Shown here: in pieces, positions 16,920 to 24,167 of the stretch | How the letters are laid out: the number at the start of each line of letters is the position of its first letter | How positions within the stretch are numbered: position 1 is the first letter of the stretch | Source: Uliginosibacterium gangwonense DSM 18521 | GTDB taxonomy: Bacteria > Pseudomonadota > Gammaproteobacteria > Burkholderiales > Rhodocyclaceae | Reading direction: 5' to 3' | NCBI RefSeq assembly: GCF_000373965.1 | Contig: NZ_KB892863.1 | Location: 215,991-279,990 of the forward strand | Length of the DNA stretch: 64,000 nt | Notes under the pieces: model-generated | Told to the model about the DNA's origin: nothing | Database searches by the model: none | What the model saw: the letters and a program-made list of their open reading frames with translations, nothing else | Program-made: the position numbers and the translations under genes

Positions 16920-17624
16920 ATGACAGATGATGTTTTGGCGGAGTCCGTTCCGATACAGGTCTTCATTGTTGATGATCACAAGACCATCTTGTGGGGCCTA
17001 CAGCGTTTGGTAGAAAGTGCACGACCTCACATGCAAGTAGCCGGTGTAGCCTCGTGCCGTGAGGCGTTGTTCGCGAGTCTGTCTTCTAAAAAGATAGATG
17101 TCATTGTTTTGGATTTGGATCTAGGTGGGCAGAGCAGCATTGAGATTATCCCTTTCATCCTACAAAATAGCACAGCTAAAATATTGATCCTGACAGGGGA
17201 TAGATCTCCATCCGTTCACCGTGCCGCTATCTTGGCAGGTGCCAAAGGCATCGTACTCAAGGATGAAAGTGCGGAGACCTTGTTGCAGGCAATCAAGCAA
17301 ATTCATGCGGGTGAGGTCTGGATTGATCACAGATTGATGGACAGAATTCTCGATCTGCTACCTGGGCAAGCAAACCAAAAATCAGTACAAGAGGTAGCCC
17401 AGAGCAAAGATAGTGAATTGACGGCACGCGAACGCGAAATTATCCGTGCCGTGGTTCTACAGCGTGGAGCCAAAGGAATAGTGATTGCCGAAGCACTTAA
17501 TATCAGTGAACATACTTTGCGCAATCATCTCTCTACGATATATGCTAAATTGAAGATAAGAAATCGCATTGATCTTTTTGTTTATGCAAGTGAGCACAGC
17601 CTGGATCAGGACGCCGAAATCTAA
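16920..17624 (+). CDS. LuxR/NarL-family response regulator
   Basis: The 234-residue protein has a receiver domain with acidic pocket D18-D19 (FIVDDH), likely phosphoacceptor D65 (VIVLDLDLGG) and the KDES lysine motif near residue 119. A LuxR-type helix-turn-helix sits at the C-terminus (LTAREREIIRAV, then ISEHTLRNHLSTIYAKL). The start at 16920 has GGAGG at a good distance; an upstream ATG at 16812 would overlap the kinase by 89 bp and adds no domain. NarL-type regulators bind inverted heptamer-like sites, which makes the CCCCTA/TAGGGG palindromes at 18377 and 20212 plausible targets. Confidence 0.92.
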   Translation: MTDDVLAESVPIQVFIVDDHKTILWGLQRLVESARPHMQVAGVASCREALFASLSSKKIDVIVLDLDLGGQSSIEIIPFILQNSTAKILILTGDRSPSVHRAAILAGAKGIVLKDESAETLLQAIKQIHAGEVWIDHRLMDRILDLLPGQANQKSVQEVAQSKDSELTAREREIIRAVVLQRGAKGIVIAEALNISEHTLRNHLSTIYAKLKIRNRIDLFVYASEHSLDQDAEI

Positions 17625-17646
17625 ATACATATGAATCGGGAATGCA

Positions 17647-18285
17647 ATGGGCGAAGATAATAATAAGGTCTATGCGAGTTCAGCACTAACGGATGTTCTC
17701 TTCAGGTTGTATGTCGCTGTGGCGATTCTGTATTTCGTCATCGTTGCTGTACAACATTGGTTGCAGCACCCTGAGCATATCACCATTTTGCTTGTCGCTA
17801 TCGTCGAGACAATTACGGCCATTATCATCATTTTTTCCCGGCGTGCCCTACGTCGAGATTGGCGCCCCCTTTCTGTCCTGGTAAGTGGTTTTTCCCTTGT
17901 CTATTTTTTGGCGCTGGATCTAACTGCTACCTTACACCCTGTTCCTGAGCTTATGGGCGCAAGTTTTCAGCTCACAGGCCTCGCTCTCCAACTGTATGCA
18001 AAACTGTCGCTTGGACGTTCTTTTGGCGTTCTGCCTGCAACAAGAAAGTTGGTAACGCATGGCGCATACCGCTGGTTACGACATCCTATATATTTTGGCT
18101 ACTTCATTGCTCACCTAGGTTTTTTGATGAGTAACCTGTCGTTACAGAATTTTGCTGTTATCGCTCTCCTATGTCTTGCGCAGATTCTCAGAATCCAGCG
18201 TGAGGAAGAAATTCTATTGAGCCTGCCTGGTTACCGGGAATATTGCGCACGTGTCCGCTATCGCGTAGTCCCCTTTATTTACTGA
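17647..18285 (+). CDS. Isoprenylcysteine carboxyl methyltransferase (ICMT)-family membrane protein
   Basis: The 212-residue protein has about five membrane helices. Its C-terminal signature is that of ICMT/phospholipid methyltransferases: LVTHGAYRWLRHPIYFGYF, then REEEILLSLPGYREYCARVRYR. In the family these residues bind S-adenosylmethionine at the membrane face; bacterial substrates are mostly unknown (lipids or isoprenoid-type compounds). It lies 22 bp after the response regulator gene and just before the Flp pilin array, so it is probably cotranscribed with the two-component genes. No link to pilus assembly is proven. Confidence 0.82.
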   Translation: MGEDNNKVYASSALTDVLFRLYVAVAILYFVIVAVQHWLQHPEHITILLVAIVETITAIIIIFSRRALRRDWRPLSVLVSGFSLVYFLALDLTATLHPVPELMGASFQLTGLALQLYAKLSLGRSFGVLPATRKLVTHGAYRWLRHPIYFGYFIAHLGFLMSNLSLQNFAVIALLCLAQILRIQREEEILLSLPGYREYCARVRYRVVPFIY

Positions 18286-18320
18286 TCTCCCGCCTGTTTT
18301 CCAAGTTCGTTTTTCATTGA

Positions 18321-18358
18321 GTCAGGACATTTTTCACATGTCAGGACATTTGTCACAT
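18321..18358. promoter_or_regulatory. Two tandem 19-bp direct repeats upstream of the first pilin gene
   Basis: GTCAGGACATTTTTCACAT (18321-18339) is followed directly by GTCAGGACATTTGTCACAT (18340-18358), differing in one base. They sit 19 bp before the CCCCTA palindrome and about 95 bp before the first pilin start. The second pilin unit keeps only one copy (around 20171-20193). The tandem form suggests binding sites for an activator or repressor. Confidence 0.55.
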
Positions 18359-18376
18359 TTTGCGTAGGTGGATTAT

Positions 18377-18393
18377 CCCCTAGTGAATAGGGG
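18377..18393. promoter_or_regulatory. Perfect palindrome CCCCTA-GTGAA-TAGGGG, candidate operator
   Basis: CCCCTA (18377-18382) and TAGGGG (18388-18393) form a perfect inverted repeat with a 5-base spacer. A TATATT hexamer about 31 bp downstream, conserved in both pilin units, could be a -10 box, which would place the palindrome near -50. Inverted repeats with short spacers are typical targets of NarL/LuxR response regulators such as the one encoded at 16920-17624. Direct evidence of binding is lacking. Confidence 0.6.
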
Positions 18394-18452
18394 AAAGTGC
18401 GTATCACCGTCTCCCATGGCTCATCTATATTAGGTCTAGAGGAGCGCCAATC

Positions 18453-18680
18453 ATGCTGAACATTGAACGTGGCATGCAACTAAAGAAAGAACAGAAAGTC
18501 CCACTTGTTTGCAGAATAGTGATGCAAATGTGCTGCAATGAAGACGGCGTAACTGCATTGGAATACGCTTTGTTAGCTTCTTTAGTTGCTGTAGTAGCTT
18601 TTGCCGGCATTACTCTTTTGGGAGGCCGACTTGGCTCCCTTTGGCAAGATGTAGCAACAAGTTTGCAAAATGCAATGTAG
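18453..18680 (+). CDS. flp: Flp-type pilin (first pilin, copy A)
   Basis: This 75-residue prepilin has a long positively charged leader (about 31 residues, MLNIERGMQLKKEQK...). The Flp processing site follows: NEDG, then VTALEYALLASL with Glu at +5 and Tyr at +6, then one hydrophobic helix. The prepilin peptidase TadV (gene at 20830) would cut after the Gly. GAGGAG precedes the ATG by 8 bp. The leader is longer than in the neighbouring pilins and the mature part ends LGGRLGSLWQDVATSLQNAM, so it may be a minor or distinct subunit. A decayed paralogue lies at 20288. Confidence 0.85.
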   Translation: MLNIERGMQLKKEQKVPLVCRIVMQMCCNEDGVTALEYALLASLVAVVAFAGITLLGGRLGSLWQDVATSLQNAM

Positions 18681-18798
18681 AAATCTGTGAAGTGTTGTAA
18701 CTGCTGTATGTCTTTGAGATACAGCGATGGGGTGGTCGATGGTTACATCGTGTGCCAGAGACACCAATTTTTGTATCCCTGAAGAGAAGGAGATGGCA

Positions 18799-18969
18799 AT
18801 GAAAACATTAGTGAATTCTGTGAAAAAATTTGTCTGCAACGAAGATGGCGTGACTGCGATTGAGTACGGCCTGATTGCAGCATTGGTTGCGGTGGTGATT
18901 ATCTCTGCAGTGACACTCATGGGAACCAAGGTTGCAGCTACATTCAATAGCGTGGCAGCGGCACTATAG
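18799..18969 (+). CDS. flp: Flp pilin (second pilin, copy A)
   Basis: The 56-residue prepilin has the leader MKTLVNSVKKFVCNEDG, cleavage after Gly, mature start VTAIEYGLIAALVAVVIISA and the C-terminus KVAATFNSVAAAL. This is a canonical major Flp pilin. I chose the ATG at 18799 because AAGGAG lies 6 bp upstream; the in-frame ATG at 18793 lies inside that spacing. Its nearest relative in the window is the pilin at 20635, from which it differs at few positions. It is the likely main structural subunit of the Tad pilus. Confidence 0.92.
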   Translation: MKTLVNSVKKFVCNEDGVTAIEYGLIAALVAVVIISAVTLMGTKVAATFNSVAAAL

Positions 18970-18978
18970 AGGGCCTTG

Positions 18979-19115
18979 TAAGGATGGCGTGACGTCGGCC
19001 ATTGAGAGGTGGCCGATGCCATCAAAAAGTTGATCCAGCCAAGGTATTTATTGGTCATTAAGAATATAGAAAAAGTTTGTCTTCGCTGGAATACTCGACG
19101 GTGTGTGCCGTTTCT
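18979..19115 (+). pseudogene. Fragments of decayed Flp pilin genes
   Basis: Directly after the second pilin, GATGGCGTGACG-TCG-GCCATTGAG reads DGVTSAIE, an obvious relic of the DGVTAIEYG motif, broken soon after. At 19064-19100 AAAAAGTTTGTC...GACGGTGTG reads KKFVF...DGV, echoing KKFVCNEDGV. Neither has a full open frame. They suggest repeated duplication and loss of pilin genes at this spot. Confidence 0.45.
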
Positions 19116-19139
19116 TACGAGTAAAACGGAGCTCGTGCC

Positions 19140-19313
19140 ATGTGGAACCTTGATACATGGATGTATAACAGCGCTTCGGTCCCCCCTTGTTTTTTTCATA
19201 ATGATCTGTATAGCCTGGTTGGTGACGAGCTGGGAATGACAACGATGGAATATGCGTTACTGGCCTCACTTCTTGCCATGCTGATTATTATTGGGCTTGC
19301 ACTCAACTGGTAA
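19140..19313 (+). CDS. Divergent Flp-like pilin (57 residues)
   Basis: The short frame reads MWNLDTWMYNSASVPPCFF..., then GDELG, then MTTMEYALLASLLAMLIIIGLALNW. The Gly just before MTTMEY with Glu at +5 and Tyr at +6 fits the Flp prepilin site, and the hydrophobic helix follows. The leader is unusual, with aromatic residues and few basic ones, and the mature peptide stops right after the helix (about 24 residues). It may be a minor pilin, a pseudopilin or a gene on its way to decay. No strong ribosome-binding site is seen. Confidence 0.6.
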   Translation: MWNLDTWMYNSASVPPCFFHNDLYSLVGDELGMTTMEYALLASLLAMLIIIGLALNW

Positions 19314-19383
19314 TACATGTGCGACATATTGTCGTTATTGGCACATGTTGTGGAGCCTCGGTTTATTGGTGGGAAAGGAGTGT

Positions 19384-19476
19384 GTGATTAAAATATTTAT
19401 CAACCTGATCACAAAATTTGTTTTTAATGAAGAATTGGTGGCTGCAATTGAGTATGGATTGATTGTTGCGTTGTGA
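19384..19476 (+). pseudogene. Truncated Flp pilin gene
   Basis: From a GTG at 19384 the frame reads VIKIFINLITKFVFNEE, then LVAAIEYGLIVAL and a stop. This is the N-terminal half of a pilin of the MKTLVN...AIEYGLIAAL type. The stop arises where a 14-bp tandem repeat begins. The residue before the cleavage site is Leu instead of Gly. Without the second half of the helix it cannot be a normal pilin. Confidence 0.7.
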
Positions 19477-19510
19477 TTAGGTGGCCATGATTAGGTGGCC
19501 ATGATTAGGA
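19475..19510. repeat. 14-bp tandem repeat (about 2.5 copies)
   Basis: GATTAGGTGGCCAT occurs at 19475-19488 and 19489-19502, followed by a partial GATTAGG copy. It interrupts the pilin relic and runs into the TAGGAGG ribosome-binding site of the next gene. It looks like replication slippage and may have created the pilin truncation. Confidence 0.75.
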
Positions 19511-19519
19511 GGTGCTTAG

Positions 19520-19993
19520 ATGCCTTTACCGTTCCTATTTTGGCTGATTGGATTGGCATTGGGTACGCTGTGTTGGGTGGAGGCGTTATTCTCCTGTTTT
19601 TGTACCAGATACATACCTGTTGTCATAAAACCGCTCGCCATTTTACTCGCTCTTTGCTTTACAACGGCCCATGCCGCCACACTCGCAGAGAGCGCCAAAC
19701 TTGAGGGCACTGCGGTGATGCTTGCAATGCACTGCCCTGAATACACAGACACGCTGATTCGCGTTGCAATTGGCCTCAAACAGGCCCGTGCCCTGACCCA
19801 ACAAGAAGCGTTTGATGAGATTACGCGTACTCATGACTACTTGAGTGCCGACAAAGAGGGAAAACGCAACTACGACGTTCAAACTCAACGTTGTGAGGGT
19901 GCTATCCAAGTCTTTTTGTTCAATCTTCGTAAGGTTGAAAAACAGAGAGCGGGCGCGCAGGCAATCAGGAACGACTTCATCATTCCCGATTAA
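19520..19993 (+). CDS. Uncharacterised protein with N-terminal membrane segments (157 residues)
   Basis: I do not recognise this protein. The start at 19520 has TAGGAGG 7 bp upstream. A first hydrophobic segment (LPFLFWLIGLALGTLCWVEAL) is followed by a second that looks like a signal peptide ending AHA (near residue 52). The rest is a soluble, mostly helical domain with two Cys (MHCPEY and QRCEG) and the tail RNDFIIPD. It may be exported, and the N-terminal 36 residues may come from fusion to upstream decayed DNA. It lies between the two pilin units and differs from every Tad protein I know. Confidence 0.5.
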   Translation: MPLPFLFWLIGLALGTLCWVEALFSCFCTRYIPVVIKPLAILLALCFTTAHAATLAESAKLEGTAVMLAMHCPEYTDTLIRVAIGLKQARALTQQEAFDEITRTHDYLSADKEGKRNYDVQTQRCEGAIQVFLFNLRKVEKQRAGAQAIRNDFIIPD

Positions 19994-20211
19994 GTGGAGA
20001 ATGTCATGAGACTTTGATGGCGTGCTTGCCCAGATTGGTGTGCGACTAGACCTTGGTAAGGGCGACGCGGAATTTTCGTACTATCATGCAATATGTCCAC
20101 ACTGATGGTAGCACCAGTTCGTTGAGTAAGATTTCAACAGCTATCCTTGTGTTACCAAGGCTCCAGGATCACATATCGGGACATTTGTCACATTTTGCGT
20201 AGGTGAATTAT

Positions 20212-20228
20212 CCCCTAGTGAATAGGGG
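20212..20228. promoter_or_regulatory. Second copy of the CCCCTA-GTGAA-TAGGGG palindrome
   Basis: All 17 bases match the site at 18377-18393, although the surroundings have diverged (for example TCTCCCATGG has become TTCCGTTTGG). Conservation of the palindrome and of TATATT while the adjacent pilin decayed suggests that the promoter is still used, now for the pilin at 20635. Confidence 0.6.
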
Positions 20229-20287
20229 GAAGTGCGTATCACCGTTCCGTTTGGCTCATCTATATTGGATCTATAGGAGCGTCAATC

Positions 20288-20515
20288 ATACCTAATATTA
20301 AACGTGACATATAACTAAAGAAACAGCATGAATTCCCACATGTTTGCAGAATAGTGATGCAAACGTGCTGAAATGAATATGGAGTAACCGCATCAGAATA
20401 TTCGTTTTTACCTATTTGGTTGCAGCGGTGTCTTTTGCAGGCATTCCACTTCTGTGTGGTTGGCTTTGTCCCCGCTGGCGGCGTTGTGGCAACAAATTTG
20501 AGAAATGCAGCGCAG
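20288..20515 (+). pseudogene. Decayed first pilin of copy B
   Basis: The segment aligns along its length with the pilin gene at 18453-18680. The start ATG has become ATA, an in-frame TAA appears at codon 9, the Cys codon before the cleavage region is now a stop (TGC to TGA), and the former stop has mutated to CAG. Small indels are also present. It cannot encode a pilin. Confidence 0.85.
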
Positions 20516-20634
20516 AAAATTCTGGAGTTTTGTAATCGTTGTATGTCTTTCTGATGCGGCGATAGGGTGGTAAGTGGCTTTATTTCGTAGCCATAACCAG
20601 CAGATTTTGTATCCCTGATGAGAAGGAGATGGTA

Positions 20635-20805
20635 ATGAAAACATTAGTTAATTTTATGAAAAAATTTGCCTGCGATGAAGAGGCTGTGACTGCGATTGAG
20701 TATGGCTTGATCGCAGCGCTGGTTGCGGTGGTGATCATTGCGGCAGTGACTCTCATGGGTACCAAGGTAAGTGACACATTCAATAGTGTTGCCGCAGCGT
20801 TGTGA
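20635..20805 (+). CDS. flp: Flp pilin (second pilin, copy B)
   Basis: The 56-residue prepilin reads MKTLVNFMKKFACDEEA, then VTAIEYGLIAALVAVVIIAA, and ends TFNSVAAAL. AGAAGGAG lies shortly upstream. It parallels the pilin at 18799, but the residue before the cleavage site is Ala rather than Gly, and the end has KVSDTF in place of KVAATF. Glu +5 and Tyr +6 are kept. It lies 24 bp before tadV, so it starts the machinery operon. It may be a functional variant or minor pilin. Confidence 0.88.
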   Translation: MKTLVNFMKKFACDEEAVTAIEYGLIAALVAVVIIAAVTLMGTKVSDTFNSVAAAL

Positions 20806-20829
20806 TCTGCCTCGGTTAGGAGTGTTTGA

Positions 20830-21399
20830 ATGCCCGCCACCTTACTTGCCTGGATGCTTTTGCCGCTGCTACTTGTGCTGGCGGTTTGGAGTGACATCCT
20901 GACGAGAAAGATTCCCAATTGGCTGGTGGTGTGTGGATTAATTTCTGGATGTGCATGCAATATCTTTATAACATCCGGTCGCGGGCTGTTTATGGAAGAC
21001 TCTGGGGGAATCGGCTTTGGGCATGCAGTGTTGGGTGTGTTGGTGGGAGGCGCGATTCCCCTGATTTTGTACGCCATGCGTGTGATGGGGGCGGGAGACG
21101 TGAAATTGCTTGCGGCGGTTGGAGCCTTTTTAGGGCCCTGGCAGGTGATTGGCGCCGTGTTGCTCACCTTTCTGAGCGGTGGCGTTCTGGCGTTGTTGGT
21201 AGCGTCCGCATCAGGCGTGATGACCAGTGTATTGTCAAATCTGCGTTTGATGACACTCTATATGCTTGTTGGCAGGCGCGCCGGATTCAGTATTGGGGAT
21301 GTTGAGACGACAGGTAGGCTCCCCTACGCGGTTGCTATTTTTTGTGGAACAACACTGCAAATTTTGCTTGCTCGCACCTTGATCTGGCCATTTACGTAA
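20830..21399 (+). CDS. tadV: Tad prepilin peptidase TadV/CpaA (A24 family)
   Basis: The 189-residue integral membrane aspartic peptidase would cleave Flp and TadE/TadF-type prepilins. The two catalytic motifs of the GxGD family are present: an Asp in VWSDILTRKIPN (near residue 22) and GAGDVKLL (near residue 90). About six membrane spans are visible. The methyltransferase domain of classical PilD is absent, as usual in CpaA/TadV. The start at 20830 follows AGGAG. It opens the run of assembly genes. Confidence 0.93.
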   Translation: MPATLLAWMLLPLLLVLAVWSDILTRKIPNWLVVCGLISGCACNIFITSGRGLFMEDSGGIGFGHAVLGVLVGGAIPLILYAMRVMGAGDVKLLAAVGAFLGPWQVIGAVLLTFLSGGVLALLVASASGVMTSVLSNLRLMTLYMLVGRRAGFSIGDVETTGRLPYAVAIFCGTTLQILLARTLIWPFT

Positions 21400-21510
21400 T
21401 ATTTTGGGTCGAGAGGCGCGAGAATAAAATGCAATGGAAGTATGCACGAGGAATGCTGTAGTGCGTTGTCTGGCAGTTCGGCGTGTACTTGACTTCAGGA
21501 GAGAATAGTC

Positions 21511-22416
21511 ATGAAAAACGCGCGTAGCATCGTAATGCTCGTAGTGGCGCTGTTGGCGGGGCTTGCTGCTGCGTTGCTTGCTGCCCGGTGGATACAGGAG
21601 CAGAGCAGGGTGGGTGCCGACAAGGTGGCTGTGGCGATGTTGGAGATCCAGCTTGGGTCACGCATCTCACCAGAAGTAGTATCCATGGTGGATTGGCCCA
21701 GTGGCAATATGCCCGCTGGCGCCTTTCGGGACGCGAAGCTGTTGGACGGCCGGGTAGCTCGCACCAGTATGACTCGTGGCGAACCCATCCTGGAAGGCAA
21801 ACTTGCGCCTCAAGGTACCCAGGGTGGATTGTCAGCCGTAGTTGGAGAAGGCAAGCGGGCGATCACTGTGCGTGTCAATGACGTGATTGGTGTGGCGGGT
21901 TTTGCCTTACCGGGAAACTTTGTAGACATCATGGTCAACACACAGGCCCAGGGCGAAGGTGCTCAAACTAATGACAAGGACCGCTCCATCTCCAAGATCG
22001 TACTGGAACATATTCTCGTGCTGGCGGTGGCTCAGGAAGCAGGGCGCGATGAGACTAAGCCCAAGGTTGTTAATGCGGTCACGCTCGAAGTCACACCCGA
22101 TCAGGCTGAGAAAATCGATTTGGCGAGATCTGTGGGGACGCTTTCACTCGTGTTGCGCAACCAGGTAGATCAGGTGCCCACGCTGACAATAGGCGCCACC
22201 AAAGAAAGTTTGCTGGGGCTGCCTGCTCAATCGGCGCCTGCAGTAGCTGCGTCTGCACCTACGGCCCTCGAGAAAGCTGCGCCTACACATAAGACTGCGA
22301 ATAAGCTGGCCCGAAAGAGTAAAGCGCCTAGTGCTGCCAAGTCTTCAGCGCCTCCACCGCGTGGTGATTGTGTAGAGGTGATTCGCGGAACCAGCAGAAC
22401 CACCGAGTGTTTCTGA
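21511..22416 (+). CDS. cpaB: Flp pilus assembly protein CpaB/RcpC
   Basis: The 301-residue periplasmic protein has an N-terminal membrane anchor (SIVMLVVALLAGLAAALLAA), a SAF-type domain (residues about 40-105, with VARTSMTRGEPIL) and the RcpC/CpaB core ITVRVNDVIGVAGFALPGNFVDIMV. The C-terminal tail is Ala/Lys/Pro-rich and ends in a small cysteine pair (GDCVEVIRG...TECF). In the family it interacts with the secretin CpaC/RcpA. CAGGAG precedes the start. Confidence 0.93.
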   Translation: MKNARSIVMLVVALLAGLAAALLAARWIQEQSRVGADKVAVAMLEIQLGSRISPEVVSMVDWPSGNMPAGAFRDAKLLDGRVARTSMTRGEPILEGKLAPQGTQGGLSAVVGEGKRAITVRVNDVIGVAGFALPGNFVDIMVNTQAQGEGAQTNDKDRSISKIVLEHILVLAVAQEAGRDETKPKVVNAVTLEVTPDQAEKIDLARSVGTLSLVLRNQVDQVPTLTIGATKESLLGLPAQSAPAVAASAPTALEKAAPTHKTANKLARKSKAPSAAKSSAPPPRGDCVEVIRGTSRTTECF

Positions 22417-22450
22417 TTCCCAGGCATCGTAATGATCGGGAGGTAACACA

Positions 22451-24151
22451 ATGAAACCCACAGTATTCCAGTTACGAGCCTTGGTCATGCTAACTGCATC
22501 AGTGTTTGCATGTTCCAGTGTGATGGCTGCACCCACCAGTACATCCAAAACGGCAAAAGCGCCAGTCGTGGCCTCTTCTGCAGCGGGTAGCCCGCCCTGC
22601 AATCAGGTTGAGGTGGGGGCTGTAGTACGGTTGTCGGTCGGTAAATCCACGTTGATTAGGCCGCCTTTGCCTGTTGCCCGTATGCTTTTGGGAAACCCCC
22701 AGAATACGCCTGCAGCGCGCCCTAGCGAGGCAATCAAGTTTGATGATGGCAAATCTGGCATGCTGGTGCAGCAACACCCCGTGAATACGGGGGCGGCTGA
22801 TCTGGATGTGCTGCTGCTGAGCCCTACTGAAATCTATCTATTGGGCAAAACTGTCGGCTCAACTAATATTATTTTGCTGGACCGCGCAGGCCGGTGCACC
22901 ATGATCGATGTCGTGGTGGGAATCGATACTGCAAGCCTGAACGCTTCGCTCAAAGAAATTCTGCCTGGCGAAAATGACATCAAAATCACATCGGCGGCCG
23001 ACTCATTGGTTGTGTCTGGTGTGGTGAGTGATAGCGTGGTAGTCGAACGCGTAATGGACATTGCCAGCGCATATGTTCGAGAGCAGTCTGCGGGCGCTAC
23101 AGGCGGGACCAGCCGCATCATCAATTTAATGGAGGTCAAAGCCCCGCAGCAAGTGATGCTGGAGGTGAAGGTGGCTGAGATATCCAAGTCTCTGCTGGAT
23201 CAGTTTGGCATCAATTTCTCTCGCGCATATTCTCCCGCCGATGGTTCAATGGTGCGTTTCCTCACTGGACTTTTTGGGGGTAAGGGGCTGCTGACGGGGC
23301 AGATCTCTGGTACCACGGGCGGTACGGTAGGTTTGGGCTTGGTTGGGTCAGTAACCAGTAATGGCACTACCGTGGGCAATACGATCCCGGCGGGGTCCGC
23401 CAGTATTGGCGGATCATCAATCACCCTACCGATCCTGGCGGGCAAGAATGCCACCACGATCAGCTCTGACGCACAAAAGCAGGACGGCCTGGTCAAAATT
23501 CTTGCTGAACCAACTGTGATGGCAATCAGTGGTCAGGAAGGCAGCTTCCTGGCTGGCGGGAAGATTTTTATCCCGGTGTCCAACAATAATGGTTCGGGTG
23601 GAACGAGCATTACGTTGGAGGAAAAGGAGTTCGGGGTAAGCCTCAAGTTCACCCCCACAGTATTGGCTGGCGGACGGATCAACCTGAAAGTCAATCCCGA
23701 AGTCTCAGAGTTGAGTTCGCAAGGTATAGCGATTACTGCGACGAATGTATCTGGTACTTCAATCCTGCCAGCATTTACGACCCGCCGGGCATCGACGACG
23801 GTGCAATTGCTGGATGGGCAGAGCTTCGCAATTGGTGGGTTGATGAAGAATAACGTCTCATCTAGCATCACCGCGTTCCCCTTCCTAGGTGAGTTACCTA
23901 TCATTGGGGCCCTGTTCCGCAGTACCAGTTTCCAGAATGATCGCTCGGAACTCGTGTTCGTGGTAACACCCCATCTGGTCAAACCTTTGTCGCCCGACTA
24001 CGTGTTGCCAACTGATGCGTATTCTGAGCCCTCCCGTTACGACATGATCATGAACGGCAAGCTCGAAGGGCGAAGCCCAGCGGCGCACCAACCTGAGGAC
24101 CGTACCCCCACGAATCCCCCCCCCGTGCAAGGCGGTTTTGAAGTGAAGTAA
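22451..24151 (+). CDS. cpaC: Outer-membrane secretin CpaC/RcpA of the Tad pilus
   Basis: The 566-residue protein has a signal peptide (cleavage near VMAAP), a pilus-specific N-terminal domain (VRLSVGKSTLIRPPLPVARML...), a BON-like segment (about 175-220) and the secretin core ending in GQSFAIGGLMKNNV and the PFLGELPIIGALFRS signature. Multimers form the outer-membrane channel for the pilus. A Gly-rich insertion (about 280-320) lies within the core. The C-terminus (about 515-566) is polar and proline-rich. It lies between cpaB and a lipoprotein gene. Confidence 0.94.
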   Translation: MKPTVFQLRALVMLTASVFACSSVMAAPTSTSKTAKAPVVASSAAGSPPCNQVEVGAVVRLSVGKSTLIRPPLPVARMLLGNPQNTPAARPSEAIKFDDGKSGMLVQQHPVNTGAADLDVLLLSPTEIYLLGKTVGSTNIILLDRAGRCTMIDVVVGIDTASLNASLKEILPGENDIKITSAADSLVVSGVVSDSVVVERVMDIASAYVREQSAGATGGTSRIINLMEVKAPQQVMLEVKVAEISKSLLDQFGINFSRAYSPADGSMVRFLTGLFGGKGLLTGQISGTTGGTVGLGLVGSVTSNGTTVGNTIPAGSASIGGSSITLPILAGKNATTISSDAQKQDGLVKILAEPTVMAISGQEGSFLAGGKIFIPVSNNNGSGGTSITLEEKEFGVSLKFTPTVLAGGRINLKVNPEVSELSSQGIAITATNVSGTSILPAFTTRRASTTVQLLDGQSFAIGGLMKNNVSSSITAFPFLGELPIIGALFRSTSFQNDRSELVFVVTPHLVKPLSPDYVLPTDAYSEPSRYDMIMNGKLEGRSPAAHQPEDRTPTNPPPVQGGFEVK

Positions 24152-24167
24152 ACATGAGGAGTGGAAC

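Larger units (their letters stand above)
18338..18969 (+). repeat. Duplicated pilin unit, copy A
   Basis: A segment of about 632 bp (promoter region, first pilin gene, spacer, second pilin gene) recurs at 20171-20805 in the same orientation. Long identical stretches are visible, for example ACATTTGTCACATTTTGCG, TTTGCAGAATAGTGATGCAA and TTTGTATCCCTGA. Copy A is intact in both pilin genes; copy B has lost the first. The copies are separated by about 1.2 kb holding a third pilin, pilin fragments and an unrelated gene. Confidence 0.85.
20171..20805 (+). repeat. Duplicated pilin unit, copy B
   Basis: This is the second copy of the 18338-18969 segment. It keeps the palindrome, the TATATT box, the spacer and an intact second pilin. 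It carries only one of the two 19-bp direct repeats and a dead first pilin. The orientation is the same as copy A, so recombination between the copies would delete the pilin array between them. Confidence 0.85.
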
